Below, piece after piece: positions 16,047 through 23,789 of a stretch of DNA of 64,000 nt (the first letter of the stretch is position 1; every line of letters begins with the position of its first letter). The DNA lies in assembly GCF_001613345.1 (NCBI RefSeq), contig NZ_BDCE01000073.1, positions 1 through 64,000 on the forward strand. Direction: 5' to 3'. The notes under the pieces were generated by a model that was given only the letters and a program-made list of their open reading frames with translations, had not been told where the DNA came from and made no database searches. The DNA is from Nocardia uniformis NBRC 13702. Lineage in GTDB: Bacteria > Actinomycetota > Actinomycetes > Mycobacteriales > Mycobacteriaceae. A program made the position numbers and the translations under genes.

Positions 16047-17141
16047 ATGTCCAGCAATGGGAAGATCAGGCGTGATGTCTGCATCGAGAATGTCGAGGTG
16101 ACGCATACCTCCGGCACCTTAACTACTGATCTCGCGCGGATCGTCCCCGAAATCGACACCTACGCGCGACCCGCTGTTCGTCTGCATCCGCGTCCAGGCC
16201 GGCCAGCAGTTTCGGAAAGCCACATCGGGGGTCCGATCCTGTGGCCGGATACGCAACCGTGGCCACGCTGCGGCGCCATCCATTGCGCGCACAACCTCGC
16301 GCGCTCCACCGCGCGAGGTGTCGTCCTGCCCGTGCCGTCAGGTCAGCTGACTGCCCGTGAGCGAGCCGCCCGACTGAGCTGGAAGGCCGCCTCTCGCCGA
16401 CGCGCAGACCGAGCGAGCGTCGCTGAACGCACGGCCCTGTTGCGCGAGCCCTGCGCGACCCCGTTGATACCGCTCGCGCAACTGTTCGCCGCTGATTTCC
16501 CCGAGATCACCTTTCCTGCAGGTAAAGACATCGCGCAGGTGATGTGGCGTGGCCTTTTCGACCACGACTCCATCGAAGTCTTCTGGCAGGACTCCGCCGA
16601 TATCATCGGCATCCAACAACCCCCTGCCGCTGAACTCGCCGAGGAGTTCGGTGACACCATCACCATGAGCGCCTGCATTCTCGATCCCGAGCGAATATCG
16701 GATCTTCCCTGGTACGAGGAGCTTCCCCCCAACGTCCGTGAACAACTGGTCCAGTGCCGACCAGAACCAGCAGACACCGACGATCTGGCCCACAACGGCG
16801 CCCGTCAATACCCACCGTCGTTGTACTACCGGCTGTCAGCCGCACCTGGATTCAAAATTGGTGGGAGCATGAACTGGTCGACTAATGATGTGCCGGATCT
16901 GATCTGTCCCGACTGCAAGGCATCGACCGCACTACTGTTGCAACTCGACACCTACGAGTGGCCGCCGGGACAGCCTGACTCCCACTGGCGCCCCCGTGAA
17001 GACTCCCAACTCGTTCCGGGCACTCCACACTACAATCTCGCCTGTGAGCCAACAGGTTTGACGATCGGACGCGCCAGCCACGGTGGGGTGTTCGCCTGCT
17101 CGATGAACCCGGAACACAGTCCACAGTTCATTTGCCCATAG
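16047..17141 (+). CDS. DUF1963 family protein
   Basis: A 364-residue cytoplasmic protein resembling DUF1963/YwqG proteins: IGGPILWPDTQPWP near residue 60, PLIPLAQLFAADFPEI in the middle, and GFKIGGSMNWS with a CPDC metal-type knuckle toward the end. The function of the family is unknown. The first 20 to 25 residues overlap the MurJ remnant and may not be native; GTG at 16098 is an alternative start. Next to it on the right lies a debris zone. Confidence 0.65.
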   Translation: MSSNGKIRRDVCIENVEVTHTSGTLTTDLARIVPEIDTYARPAVRLHPRPGRPAVSESHIGGPILWPDTQPWPRCGAIHCAHNLARSTARGVVLPVPSGQLTARERAARLSWKAASRRRADRASVAERTALLREPCATPLIPLAQLFAADFPEITFPAGKDIAQVMWRGLFDHDSIEVFWQDSADIIGIQQPPAAELAEEFGDTITMSACILDPERISDLPWYEELPPNVREQLVQCRPEPADTDDLAHNGARQYPPSLYYRLSAAPGFKIGGSMNWSTNDVPDLICPDCKASTALLLQLDTYEWPPGQPDSHWRPREDSQLVPGTPHYNLACEPTGLTIGRASHGGVFACSMNPEHSPQFICP

Positions 17142-17237
17142 GGGTCTCGAGCGTGTCGCAGATGGAGACGATTCTTTTGAAGACTCTCCGTCCCCCACGA
17201 ACGCCCCAACCCGCTGCCAGATTGTCCGAGCCTGACG

Positions 17238-17544
17238 GCCACCTGCGATCAGCATCCCGAAGCCCAGCATGACGCACTCACCCCAGCCGGGTGCGAACAG
17301 ATCTTCATCGACAAGACCTCCGGCAAGCTCGGGGCGCATCGGTGTCGATTTCGGGTCGATCGGCCTGTGTCACGTCGCTGCCGCCGCTGCTGGAATTGGC
17401 CGATGATCGCGACACACTGCTTGCGCAGACCGAGGAGCAGATTGCGCTGTTCGTGAGTGGTGATCGGGTGGGGGCGTGGCGGAAGTTCATGGTGGATGCG
17501 CGGATTCACATGCCGGAGGAGGTTTTCCTGCAGTACTTCGGAGC
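17238..17544 (+). pseudogene. mosaic of resolvase, IMPase and hydrolase fragments
   Basis: Three gene pieces are joined. Bases 17238-17330 read as a serine-resolvase stretch (HDALTPAGCEQIFIDKTSGK) of the Tn3 TnpR type. Bases about 17323-17377 nearly repeat 21004-21057 of the inositol-monophosphatase-like gene. Bases about 17388-17544 nearly repeat 21790-21946 of the hydrolase gene, with only a few differences. The joint to the next piece, a sliding-clamp gene, is at about 17545. The two repeated pieces keep the order they have at 20.4-22.2 kb but without the 730 bases between, as expected from duplication followed by deletion. Confidence 0.75.
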
Positions 17545-18336
17545 GTTGACGACTATCCGGAACTTCCCGAATCGCCCGCGACAGTCGGTGGCGTCGACCG
17601 CGGGAAACTATGCGACGCGGTGGCCCGGGTAGCGGTGGCCGCCGGGCGTGACGACACGCTGCCGATGCTGACCGGGGTGAGTATCGAGTTCCATCCCGGA
17701 TTCCTACGGTTGGTGAGTACGGATCGGTTTCGCATCGCGATCCACGAGCTGGAGTGGGATCCGGTGGGGATCTCGGGACCTGCCAGCGTGCTGGTGCCCG
17801 CCCGCGCGCTGGCCGAAACCAGCAAGGCACTGTCGGGACCGCGGATCGAAATCTCCGGTGGCCCAGGGCAGACCGTTCTGGGGCTGACGACCGGCGACCA
17901 GCGCCACACGATGCGTACGCTCGATATGCCTTATGCGCCCTATCAGCGCTATCTCGAAAGCACCCACACCGCAACCGCTTTGATCAATACGGCTGCCTTG
18001 GTCGATGCGATCAAACGGGTGTCGCTGCTCTCGCCCCGAAGCGCGCAAGTGCAGTTGACCTTCGCCACAGCCTCGGCCCGCTTGTCCGCCGGCGGTGGCA
18101 ACGAAGGCAGCGCGAAGGAGATTATCGGTTGCGAGTTCGATGGGGAACCTTTGACCATTGCCTTCAACCCCCGCTACCTGCTCGAAGGACTGGCCGCCGC
18201 ACGTGCCGAGGTTGTAGAGATCGCTATGAACGGACCGACCGGAGCGGCAACAGTTCGTGCCGCTGATCGCGAATCCGACGGTGAGCGCCGCGATGGCCTG
18301 ATCTACGTACTGATGCCAGTGCGCCTACCTCACTGA
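17476..18336 (+). pseudogene. truncated DNA polymerase III beta clamp (dnaN) paralog
   Basis: From about 17548 the frame reads as domains II and III of a sliding clamp: DDYPELPESP, VAVAAGRDDTLPMLTGV, STDRFRIAIHELEW, NPRYLLEGL and the C-terminal end YVLMPVRLP. Domain I (the first 120 residues) is missing and the DNA before 17545 belongs to a hydrolase fragment. An ATG at 17476 in the fragment would give 286 residues. Without domain I it cannot form the normal dimeric ring, so I call it a pseudogene, although the remaining frame has no stops and might still be translated. The real dnaN should lie elsewhere. Confidence 0.7.
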
Positions 18337-18450
18337 GCCACGAGGTCGCACACCTCCATGGTGCAGACGTGCCAACGATCTCTTCGGCCGACCCGCAGCC
18401 CAGCGCACCCAGTAGCGATCATGCCGGACGGCAGTGACCAACACGCCTTG

Positions 18451-18759
18451 TCAGTTCACATGGACGGCATGACGGGTGATCGCAACGTCAATCGGCTGAT
18501 GGGAAGCGTCCGTCGACACACACGGCTCGGCTCCGTCTAGGATTGAGTCGAGGATATCGGCGCTGTCGAGCGTGGCTCGGAATGATTGTTGGCGGGCGCC
18601 TGCGATTACGGCGTAGAGCACGGTGGCGTAGAGGTGGGAGCGGGGCACGGTTAGCCGCCATCCGCAGTGTTCGTGCTGCTGCAGACGGTTTTCGACGATA
18701 TCGATGACGTCCTGAATGACGTGGATCTCGATGTCGGCAATCTCGTCGCGGTCGAGCAT
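18451..18759 (-). CDS. hypothetical protein, 102 residues
   Basis: It starts with ATG at 18759, two bases after the stop of the 65-residue ORF, so the two are translationally coupled. The sequence begins MLDRDEIADIEIHVIQDVIDIV, a probable helix, followed by SHLYATVLYAVIAGARQQS. No family is recognised. The pair diverges from the HTH/PRTase gene at 19125 with about 165 bases between. Confidence 0.55.
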   Translation of the reverse strand: MLDRDEIADIEIHVIQDVIDIVENRLQQHEHCGWRLTVPRSHLYATVLYAVIAGARQQSFRATLDSADILDSILDGAEPCVSTDASHQPIDVAITRHAVHVN

Positions 18760-18761
18760 AT

Positions 18762-18959
18762 TCAGAAACCGAACTTCGGACGCTCGGCCGGTTCGATGCG
18801 GCCTTCGCGGATGAGCAAGGTCCTGGCGCACAGTTTGATCGGGCATGCGGTGATCGGACATTCGATGTGTTCTTGCATTACCGCGCACGCGGATTCGAGC
18901 GTGAGTCCGTCCGGTGGGACGCTGTGGTCTGTCGGCTGAAGACTGTAATCGGGAACCAT
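18762..18959 (-). CDS. small Cys-containing hypothetical protein
   Basis: A 65-residue ORF with GGAGGT eight bases before its ATG, a very good ribosome-binding site. It contains three or four cysteines in the spacing C-x8-C-x4-C-x4-C (ESACAVMQEHIECPITACPI), which could bind metal or form disulfides. No family is recognised. It is the first gene of a two-gene unit. Confidence 0.6.
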   Translation of the reverse strand: MVPDYSLQPTDHSVPPDGLTLESACAVMQEHIECPITACPIKLCARTLLIREGRIEPAERPKFGF

Positions 18960-19124
18960 GGTGCAGGACCTCCAGTGCGTTGGATCCCCTGGTTGACCGG
19001 GGAGAAATGTTGTGCCGCTTCCGAATAACCCTCGCACGCGAAGCCCGCCGTGACACCTGCCCACCGGTTCGCTATTCACCGGATTCTTGGGCGCGCTGAC
19101 CTGCGAAGTTGTTACGCTATCCGC

Positions 19125-20360
19125 ATGTTGCCCATCGGAATGGGTGAGCCGGATAAGCCGTCGACACTCGGATCTCGAAGGGGCGCGCGTCTGCGAACCT
19201 CTTCGAGATCGCCGAATGCGAACGCTCGGGCGAGCCAACCGTTGAGCCCCCAAGCGCGTGGCCGAGAGATGGCCGCCATTGGCAAGAGGCTGTGGACCGA
19301 GCTGGGGTCGGTGACCCGCACGGCGACGGAATTGCTGGACCGGTATCCGGATGTGCCGAGTTTGCAGGCGTATCGGTATGCCGCCGGTCTGTCCCAGGAT
19401 CAGGCCGCTGCCCGCTACAACGAGGTCACGGGCAATCAGACCAGCCTGGGCGGCACTTCCATCAACGCCTGGGAGACCTGGGCACGGGCACGTGGCCAGG
19501 GGTCGCCACCGTCATTGTCGAGCGTCTTGATTTTGTGCACCGCCTATGGCCGTGGCCCGCTAGGGATGGCAGACGAGCACATTTCGCCGACCGAGTTGAT
19601 TGCCGAAGCCTACGAGCGACTGCCGATCGAGGATCAGCTTGCGCTCAAGCGGTTCACCGCAGATCGCGGTTTCCGACCGGCAGCCGCAGCCGATCACTCG
19701 CACTCAACCGCGTCACCTGCGCAAACGCATGGCTCCGTATCGCAAGGAGCAGTAGGACAGATCGGCGGTGAGTTCACCCTCTCGGTTCCCACTTTCGAGT
19801 ACGGGAACTCGGACATATGCGTGTTCTCTCTCCCCAATCCGCGACCCGGCCAATTGCTCGACTTGACCTGGGAGACTTTCGGATTCGGCATAGATCGACT
19901 CTCGCAGCAGATCAAGAGCGTCGGGAGACGCCTGGACGTGGACATATGCTTCGGCGTGAACGAGGCCGGTCTGGTGATGGCAACGTTCCTTGCCTCGTCT
20001 CGGTTCTCCCGCTGCACGATCGGCTACCTGCGCTGCAACAAGATCCGCGACGGCATCGAGTTGGACGTCGCATCGTACTTCCCTGAAGCCAGAGCCACAC
20101 CGACCATCGTCATCTGCGACTTCGAGGTCAAACATGCCGATGTCATCGGCCAACTGGCCGGACAGGTCCGCGCGAAGTACCCGAAAGCAGAGCTGTATTT
20201 TGCTGTGTTCGGCGCCATGACCAAAGGCCGCGACCTGGAAGTTGCCAGCTTCGACGATCTGACCGGTGCCAAGATCATGCGCGGCGCGGACTTCGAAGCC
20301 ATCTTCATCGCCGCCACCATGAGCCCACCCGGCATCGAACCTCCTCTGGAGTTGCGATGA
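19125..20360 (+). CDS. HTH protein with phosphoribosyltransferase-like domain
   Basis: A 411-residue protein. Near residue 75 to 140 is an XRE-like helix-turn-helix (QAYRYAAGLSQDQAAARYNE, then SINAWETWARARG). After a linker, the last 170 residues look like a type I phosphoribosyltransferase fold: DICFGVNEAGLVMATFLA as the first strand and helix, and IVICDFEVKHADVIGQL at the position of the PRPP loop. The usual two acidic residues followed by a TGxT loop are not seen, so catalysis is doubtful and it may be a ligand sensor. A TACGCT box six bases before ATG 19125 suggests a leaderless mRNA; ATG 19269 is an alternative. An IMPase-like gene follows at 23 bases. Confidence 0.65.
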   Translation: MLPIGMGEPDKPSTLGSRRGARLRTSSRSPNANARASQPLSPQARGREMAAIGKRLWTELGSVTRTATELLDRYPDVPSLQAYRYAAGLSQDQAAARYNEVTGNQTSLGGTSINAWETWARARGQGSPPSLSSVLILCTAYGRGPLGMADEHISPTELIAEAYERLPIEDQLALKRFTADRGFRPAAAADHSHSTASPAQTHGSVSQGAVGQIGGEFTLSVPTFEYGNSDICVFSLPNPRPGQLLDLTWETFGFGIDRLSQQIKSVGRRLDVDICFGVNEAGLVMATFLASSRFSRCTIGYLRCNKIRDGIELDVASYFPEARATPTIVICDFEVKHADVIGQLAGQVRAKYPKAELYFAVFGAMTKGRDLEVASFDDLTGAKIMRGADFEAIFIAATMSPPGIEPPLELR

Positions 20361-20382
20361 GCTCCCAGAAAGGTGATTGCCG

Positions 20383-21309
20383 ATGCCTAGCTTGAACATT
20401 CCCGAACTAGCGCAACGTATCGCAGGGCTGGTGCAGCAGCTGATGGGAGAGATCAGGCCGCAGCTGATGGAAGCCGCCCTCACCGGACACCGCGCGGAGA
20501 ACGATAATCCGCGGCACGTCGACAACTTTCTCTCCGATCACGATCTGTGGATGCATCATCGCTACAAGGAAGTTCTCGCCGAACACATCCCGTCATTCGT
20601 CTATGCCTCGGAGGAAGCTGACCCCGAGGTCATCGGCGTGGAACGCGACCCCAGCCTGTGTGTGCTGGTCGATCCTCTCGATACCAGTGAGCTGGCCGTG
20701 CGGGGCCTGTGCGGGTACACGCATGTCTTGGTGTACTCGCGTACGCTGGCCAGGCCCGTGGTAGCCGTGGTCGGCGATATTTTCCACCACGTCCAGCTGT
20801 ACGTGGCGGCCCGCGACGATAGTGGCCGGGATCGAGCCTTCGTGATCACCGCGGAGGGCGACGAATTTTCTCTCGAAAGTCCTTCAAAAGCAGCACTTTC
20901 CGAATCGCTGGTCACGAACTACCTGATGCGCCCGCAACAACGGTTCCGGCCGCTTGCTGGGCAAGAGCAGCTTCTGAACGCACTCGGCGCACCATCTCCG
21001 GATGGGAAAGCTCGGGGGCGCATCGGTGTCGATTTCGGGTCGATCGGCCTGTGCCACATAGCTGCTGGATTCACCGATGCCATGGTGGAATTCGCCAAAG
21101 GATTCGCCATCTGGGATCTGTCCCCAGGCCACTACATCCTGCACGCAGCCGGCGGCACCGTCACTGATCTCCACGGGAAGCCCATCACCCTGGATTACGG
21201 CCTGAACTCACTGTCCGCGATCAAACAGGCGATGGACCGGCGTCAGAAATTCATCGCCGCCGGAAACCCCCGCCTCGCACACGAAATCCGCACGATGCTC
21301 CAGCCGTGA
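20383..21309 (+). CDS. inositol monophosphatase family protein
   Basis: A 308-residue enzyme of the IMPase/FBPase fold. Metal-site motifs are visible: SEEAD (first Glu pair), LVDPLDTSE (in place of DPxDGT) and FAIWDLSPGHYILHAAGG (in place of WDxxAG). Conserved Asp residues remain, so Mg-dependent phosphatase activity is likely, but the substitutions (DTSE, SPG) suggest an unusual substrate. ATG at 20383 has AAAGGTG upstream. It is directly downstream of the HTH/PRTase gene and probably shares its mRNA. A fragment of a copy lies in the mosaic at 17.3 kb. Confidence 0.8.
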   Translation: MPSLNIPELAQRIAGLVQQLMGEIRPQLMEAALTGHRAENDNPRHVDNFLSDHDLWMHHRYKEVLAEHIPSFVYASEEADPEVIGVERDPSLCVLVDPLDTSELAVRGLCGYTHVLVYSRTLARPVVAVVGDIFHHVQLYVAARDDSGRDRAFVITAEGDEFSLESPSKAALSESLVTNYLMRPQQRFRPLAGQEQLLNALGAPSPDGKARGRIGVDFGSIGLCHIAAGFTDAMVEFAKGFAIWDLSPGHYILHAAGGTVTDLHGKPITLDYGLNSLSAIKQAMDRRQKFIAAGNPRLAHEIRTMLQP

Positions 21310-21420
21310 TACGCCGAACCTTCGAACGCGCGGCCAACTCTATCGGTCGCGGACCGATGAATTTCCCTGCCCCGCATCGTCACAACCTTTGTCCGTGTCG
21401 TACGCACGCTGGGAGACCCC

Positions 21421-22233
21421 ATGACCTCGACCGCAGCAGTTACCACCGCAACCCTGACTGTGCCTGATGGCAGTTTGTATTACGAGGTGCGGGGGAGTGG
21501 GCCGCTCATGGTGTTGTTGGGTGCGCCCATGGGGGCTGAGGACTTTGTGGGGCTGGCGGGGGAGTACACGGTGCTGACCACTGATCCTCGGGGGCATCGG
21601 CGGAGTGTGTCGAACGATCCGGAGCAGGAGTCGACGCCGGAGTTGCGGGCTGATGACGCGGCTCGGTTGATTCGGGCGATCGATGCGGGGCCCGCTGTGG
21701 TTTTCGGGTCCAGTGGCGGGGCGGTGACCACGCTGGCGTTGTTGGAAAGCGCGCCGGAATTGGTGACTGCCGCTATCGCGCATGAGCCGCCGCTGGTGGA
21801 GTTGGTCGATGATCGCGACACACTGCATGCGCAGACCGAGGAACAGATTGCGCTGTTCGTGAGTGGCGATCGGGTGGGGGCGTGGCGGAAGTTCATGGCG
21901 GATGCGCAGATTCACATGCCGGAGGAGATTTTCCTGCAGTACTTCGGAGCCGAGCCGCCCGCCGAGCAGGCGGCGTCGGAGAACTTCTGGTTCCGTCATG
22001 AAATTCGAGGGACCACGCATTTCACCCCGAATATCGATGCCCTGCGCGGGGCCGGCGCGCACCTCATTATCGGGATCGGCGAACAGTCGACCGGCCAGAC
22101 CTGCGACCGCACCTCTCGCGCGCTCGGCGATGCTCTCGGGATCGCCCCGGCCCTGTTTCCCGGCGATCACACCGGCTTCGTTCCGGATCCGGTCGGCTTC
22201 GCCGCCCGCATGCGCGAACTGCTGAATTCCTGA
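21421..22233 (+). CDS. alpha/beta hydrolase
   Basis: A 270-residue single-domain hydrolase. The nucleophile elbow is GSSGGA, the oxyanion region LLGAPMGAEDF, and the catalytic His lies in PGDHTGF. ATG at 21421 lacks a good ribosome-binding site. A nearly identical 155-base piece occurs at 17388-17544. The substrate is unknown; it lacks any membrane anchor. Confidence 0.82.
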   Translation: MTSTAAVTTATLTVPDGSLYYEVRGSGPLMVLLGAPMGAEDFVGLAGEYTVLTTDPRGHRRSVSNDPEQESTPELRADDAARLIRAIDAGPAVVFGSSGGAVTTLALLESAPELVTAAIAHEPPLVELVDDRDTLHAQTEEQIALFVSGDRVGAWRKFMADAQIHMPEEIFLQYFGAEPPAEQAASENFWFRHEIRGTTHFTPNIDALRGAGAHLIIGIGEQSTGQTCDRTSRALGDALGIAPALFPGDHTGFVPDPVGFAARMRELLNS

Positions 22234-22391
22234 ACGGATTCTCCGGACGTATTCCCGACTTCGCGCCGACCACACGATGCGCGAGGTCGGAACACCTGAT
22301 CGAAATTCGATCACATCCTCAGCGGCAGCGCTGGTGGTGTGTGAGAATCGGCGACGTTCTTGCTCTGCCCGAATGGCGATGAGGAGCCGTT

Positions 22392-22643
22392 GTGCGTGTT
22401 CGATTTTTGGTTGGTTTGCCGGTTGCGGTGTTCTTGATGGTTCCCGCGATCGGGTTGGCGGGTGCTGGTTCGGCTCAGGCTCGGGTTACGACGTTCACCT
22501 GCACGGCTGAGTCCTTCGGCGGGGATGCGATGCCGCCGGTAACCGTGGAGTCCAAGTACGGGGTGCGTGCTGCGATCGGGCTGGCCAAGACGGAATGGCG
22601 CGGGCAGGCCAAGTTCAGCACCATCGAGTGCAAGCCGAGCTGA
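22392..22643 (+). CDS. small secreted protein
   Basis: An 83-residue protein with a signal peptide (VRFLVGLPVAVFLMVPAIGL, likely cut after SAQA) and a mature part of about 50 residues with two cysteines (FTCTAES and IECKPS) that could form a disulfide. It starts with GTG at 22392. No family is recognised. A decayed copy with an internal deletion is at 28578-28705. Confidence 0.7.
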   Translation: MRVRFLVGLPVAVFLMVPAIGLAGAGSAQARVTTFTCTAESFGGDAMPPVTVESKYGVRAAIGLAKTEWRGQAKFSTIECKPS

Positions 22644-23071
22644 CAACACAGCCGCGGCTCAGACATCAGCACTCGTCCCGATGTCGAAAAGGTGCAGTCG
22701 GCTCCGTCCCAGGGACACCGCCGCCCACGAACGGGCGCGAACTCCACCTCCGAGATGACACCCGAGCAGCGGACGCACCGGGAGGCGGAGGTGCGTTCGC
22801 TCTATCGCGGCATGGTCCGGATTATCGTGACCCGACGTGGGCGAAGCTGATCGACTTCGAGACGACACTGCCGAGCGCGGTCGAGGTCGGCGAGGCCGAT
22901 GGCCCATGGGCGGGCTGGCCGTCCTGGCCGAACTCGATCCCGCTCTGCCCCGCTACGTCGCGGTCACGGCATACCTATATGAGCGCGACCGTGACCCGGT
23001 GACAGCAGCACGGCTCAACTGCGGGCTACGACCAGCATCGGCACCCGTCGACGGTGGGCTAGGGTTGCGTT
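22644..23071. other. gap with debris before the Uma2 gene
   Basis: The 428 bases hold a sigma-factor fragment (22876-23018). Bases 22650-22875 have no recognisable feature. Just before the Uma2 gene, TAGGGT at 23060-23065, six bases from its GTG, looks like a -10 box of a leaderless promoter. Confidence 0.4.
22876..23018 (+). pseudogene. ECF sigma factor C-terminal fragment
   Basis: About 140 bases match 30699-30838 near the end of the sigma gene at 29783 (reading AVLAELDPALPRYVAVTAYL after one base shift). A base is missing near 22914 relative to the intact gene, so the frame is broken. Similarity starts and stops abruptly. Confidence 0.65.
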
Positions 23072-23707
23072 GTGACGGTGGGGCCGAACAGCGCTGATTC
23101 ACTCCCGGAAACGCTCACGTGGGAGGAGTATCTCGCATTGCCCGATGAGGTCGCGCAATGTGTGGAGGGACTCGACCATGGTCGGGTGGTCTGGGCGAGA
23201 ACCGGCCCACGTCGCAACCAGCGAGCCGCCGTGCGTGTGCGCAACGCACTGGAGTCGGCCTGGACGGATGCGTCACGCGACCTGCCCGGCGAGTGCTTCG
23301 AAGCCGACGTCGAGCAACCGATCTTCTTCACCGCCAAGAACGACTTCCTCAAACCCGACTTCATTCTGTACCGCTGTCTTCCCGCCGACGAGCAGGAAGT
23401 GCCTGCCACGGCCGTGGTTATCGCGGGCGAGGTGCTGTCGCCCTCGAATTCCGTCCAGGACATGGCACGGAAGACGCTGCGGTACGCCGAAGCCCGAATT
23501 CCGTGGTACTGGGAGATCGAGCCGGGCGAGCAGACGATAAGTATTCGGATCAATGCCCTGCTTCCAGCACCGGAAAACAGGCCCGCTGGGGTGACACCGT
23601 TGCGTTCGTACCACTATGAGCCAGTGGCTTTTTGGGAAGGCGCGGGCGATTTGGCCTACCACCTTCCCTTTCCGTTCGTCATTCCCGATGAAAGCCTCGC
23701 GTACTGA
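23072..23707 (+). CDS. Uma2 family endonuclease
   Basis: A 211-residue PD-(D/E)xK-fold protein of the Uma2/DUF820 family. Family marks: LTWEEYLALPDE near the start, KPDFILYRC, GEVLSPSNS and KTLRYAEARIPWYWEIEP with the catalytic-type Asp, Glu and Lys in order. GTG at 23072 appears leaderless (TAGGGT six bases upstream). Uma2 proteins are widespread in actinobacteria and their biological role is unsettled. Confidence 0.88.
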   Translation: MTVGPNSADSLPETLTWEEYLALPDEVAQCVEGLDHGRVVWARTGPRRNQRAAVRVRNALESAWTDASRDLPGECFEADVEQPIFFTAKNDFLKPDFILYRCLPADEQEVPATAVVIAGEVLSPSNSVQDMARKTLRYAEARIPWYWEIEPGEQTISIRINALLPAPENRPAGVTPLRSYHYEPVAFWEGAGDLAYHLPFPFVIPDESLAY

Positions 23708-23789
23708 ACAGTGTTCGGCACCCAATGTCTCACGGCTCACGCACTGCCGGTCTCACTCGAGGATCAGATGATGTTCTACCGTCGAGGGC

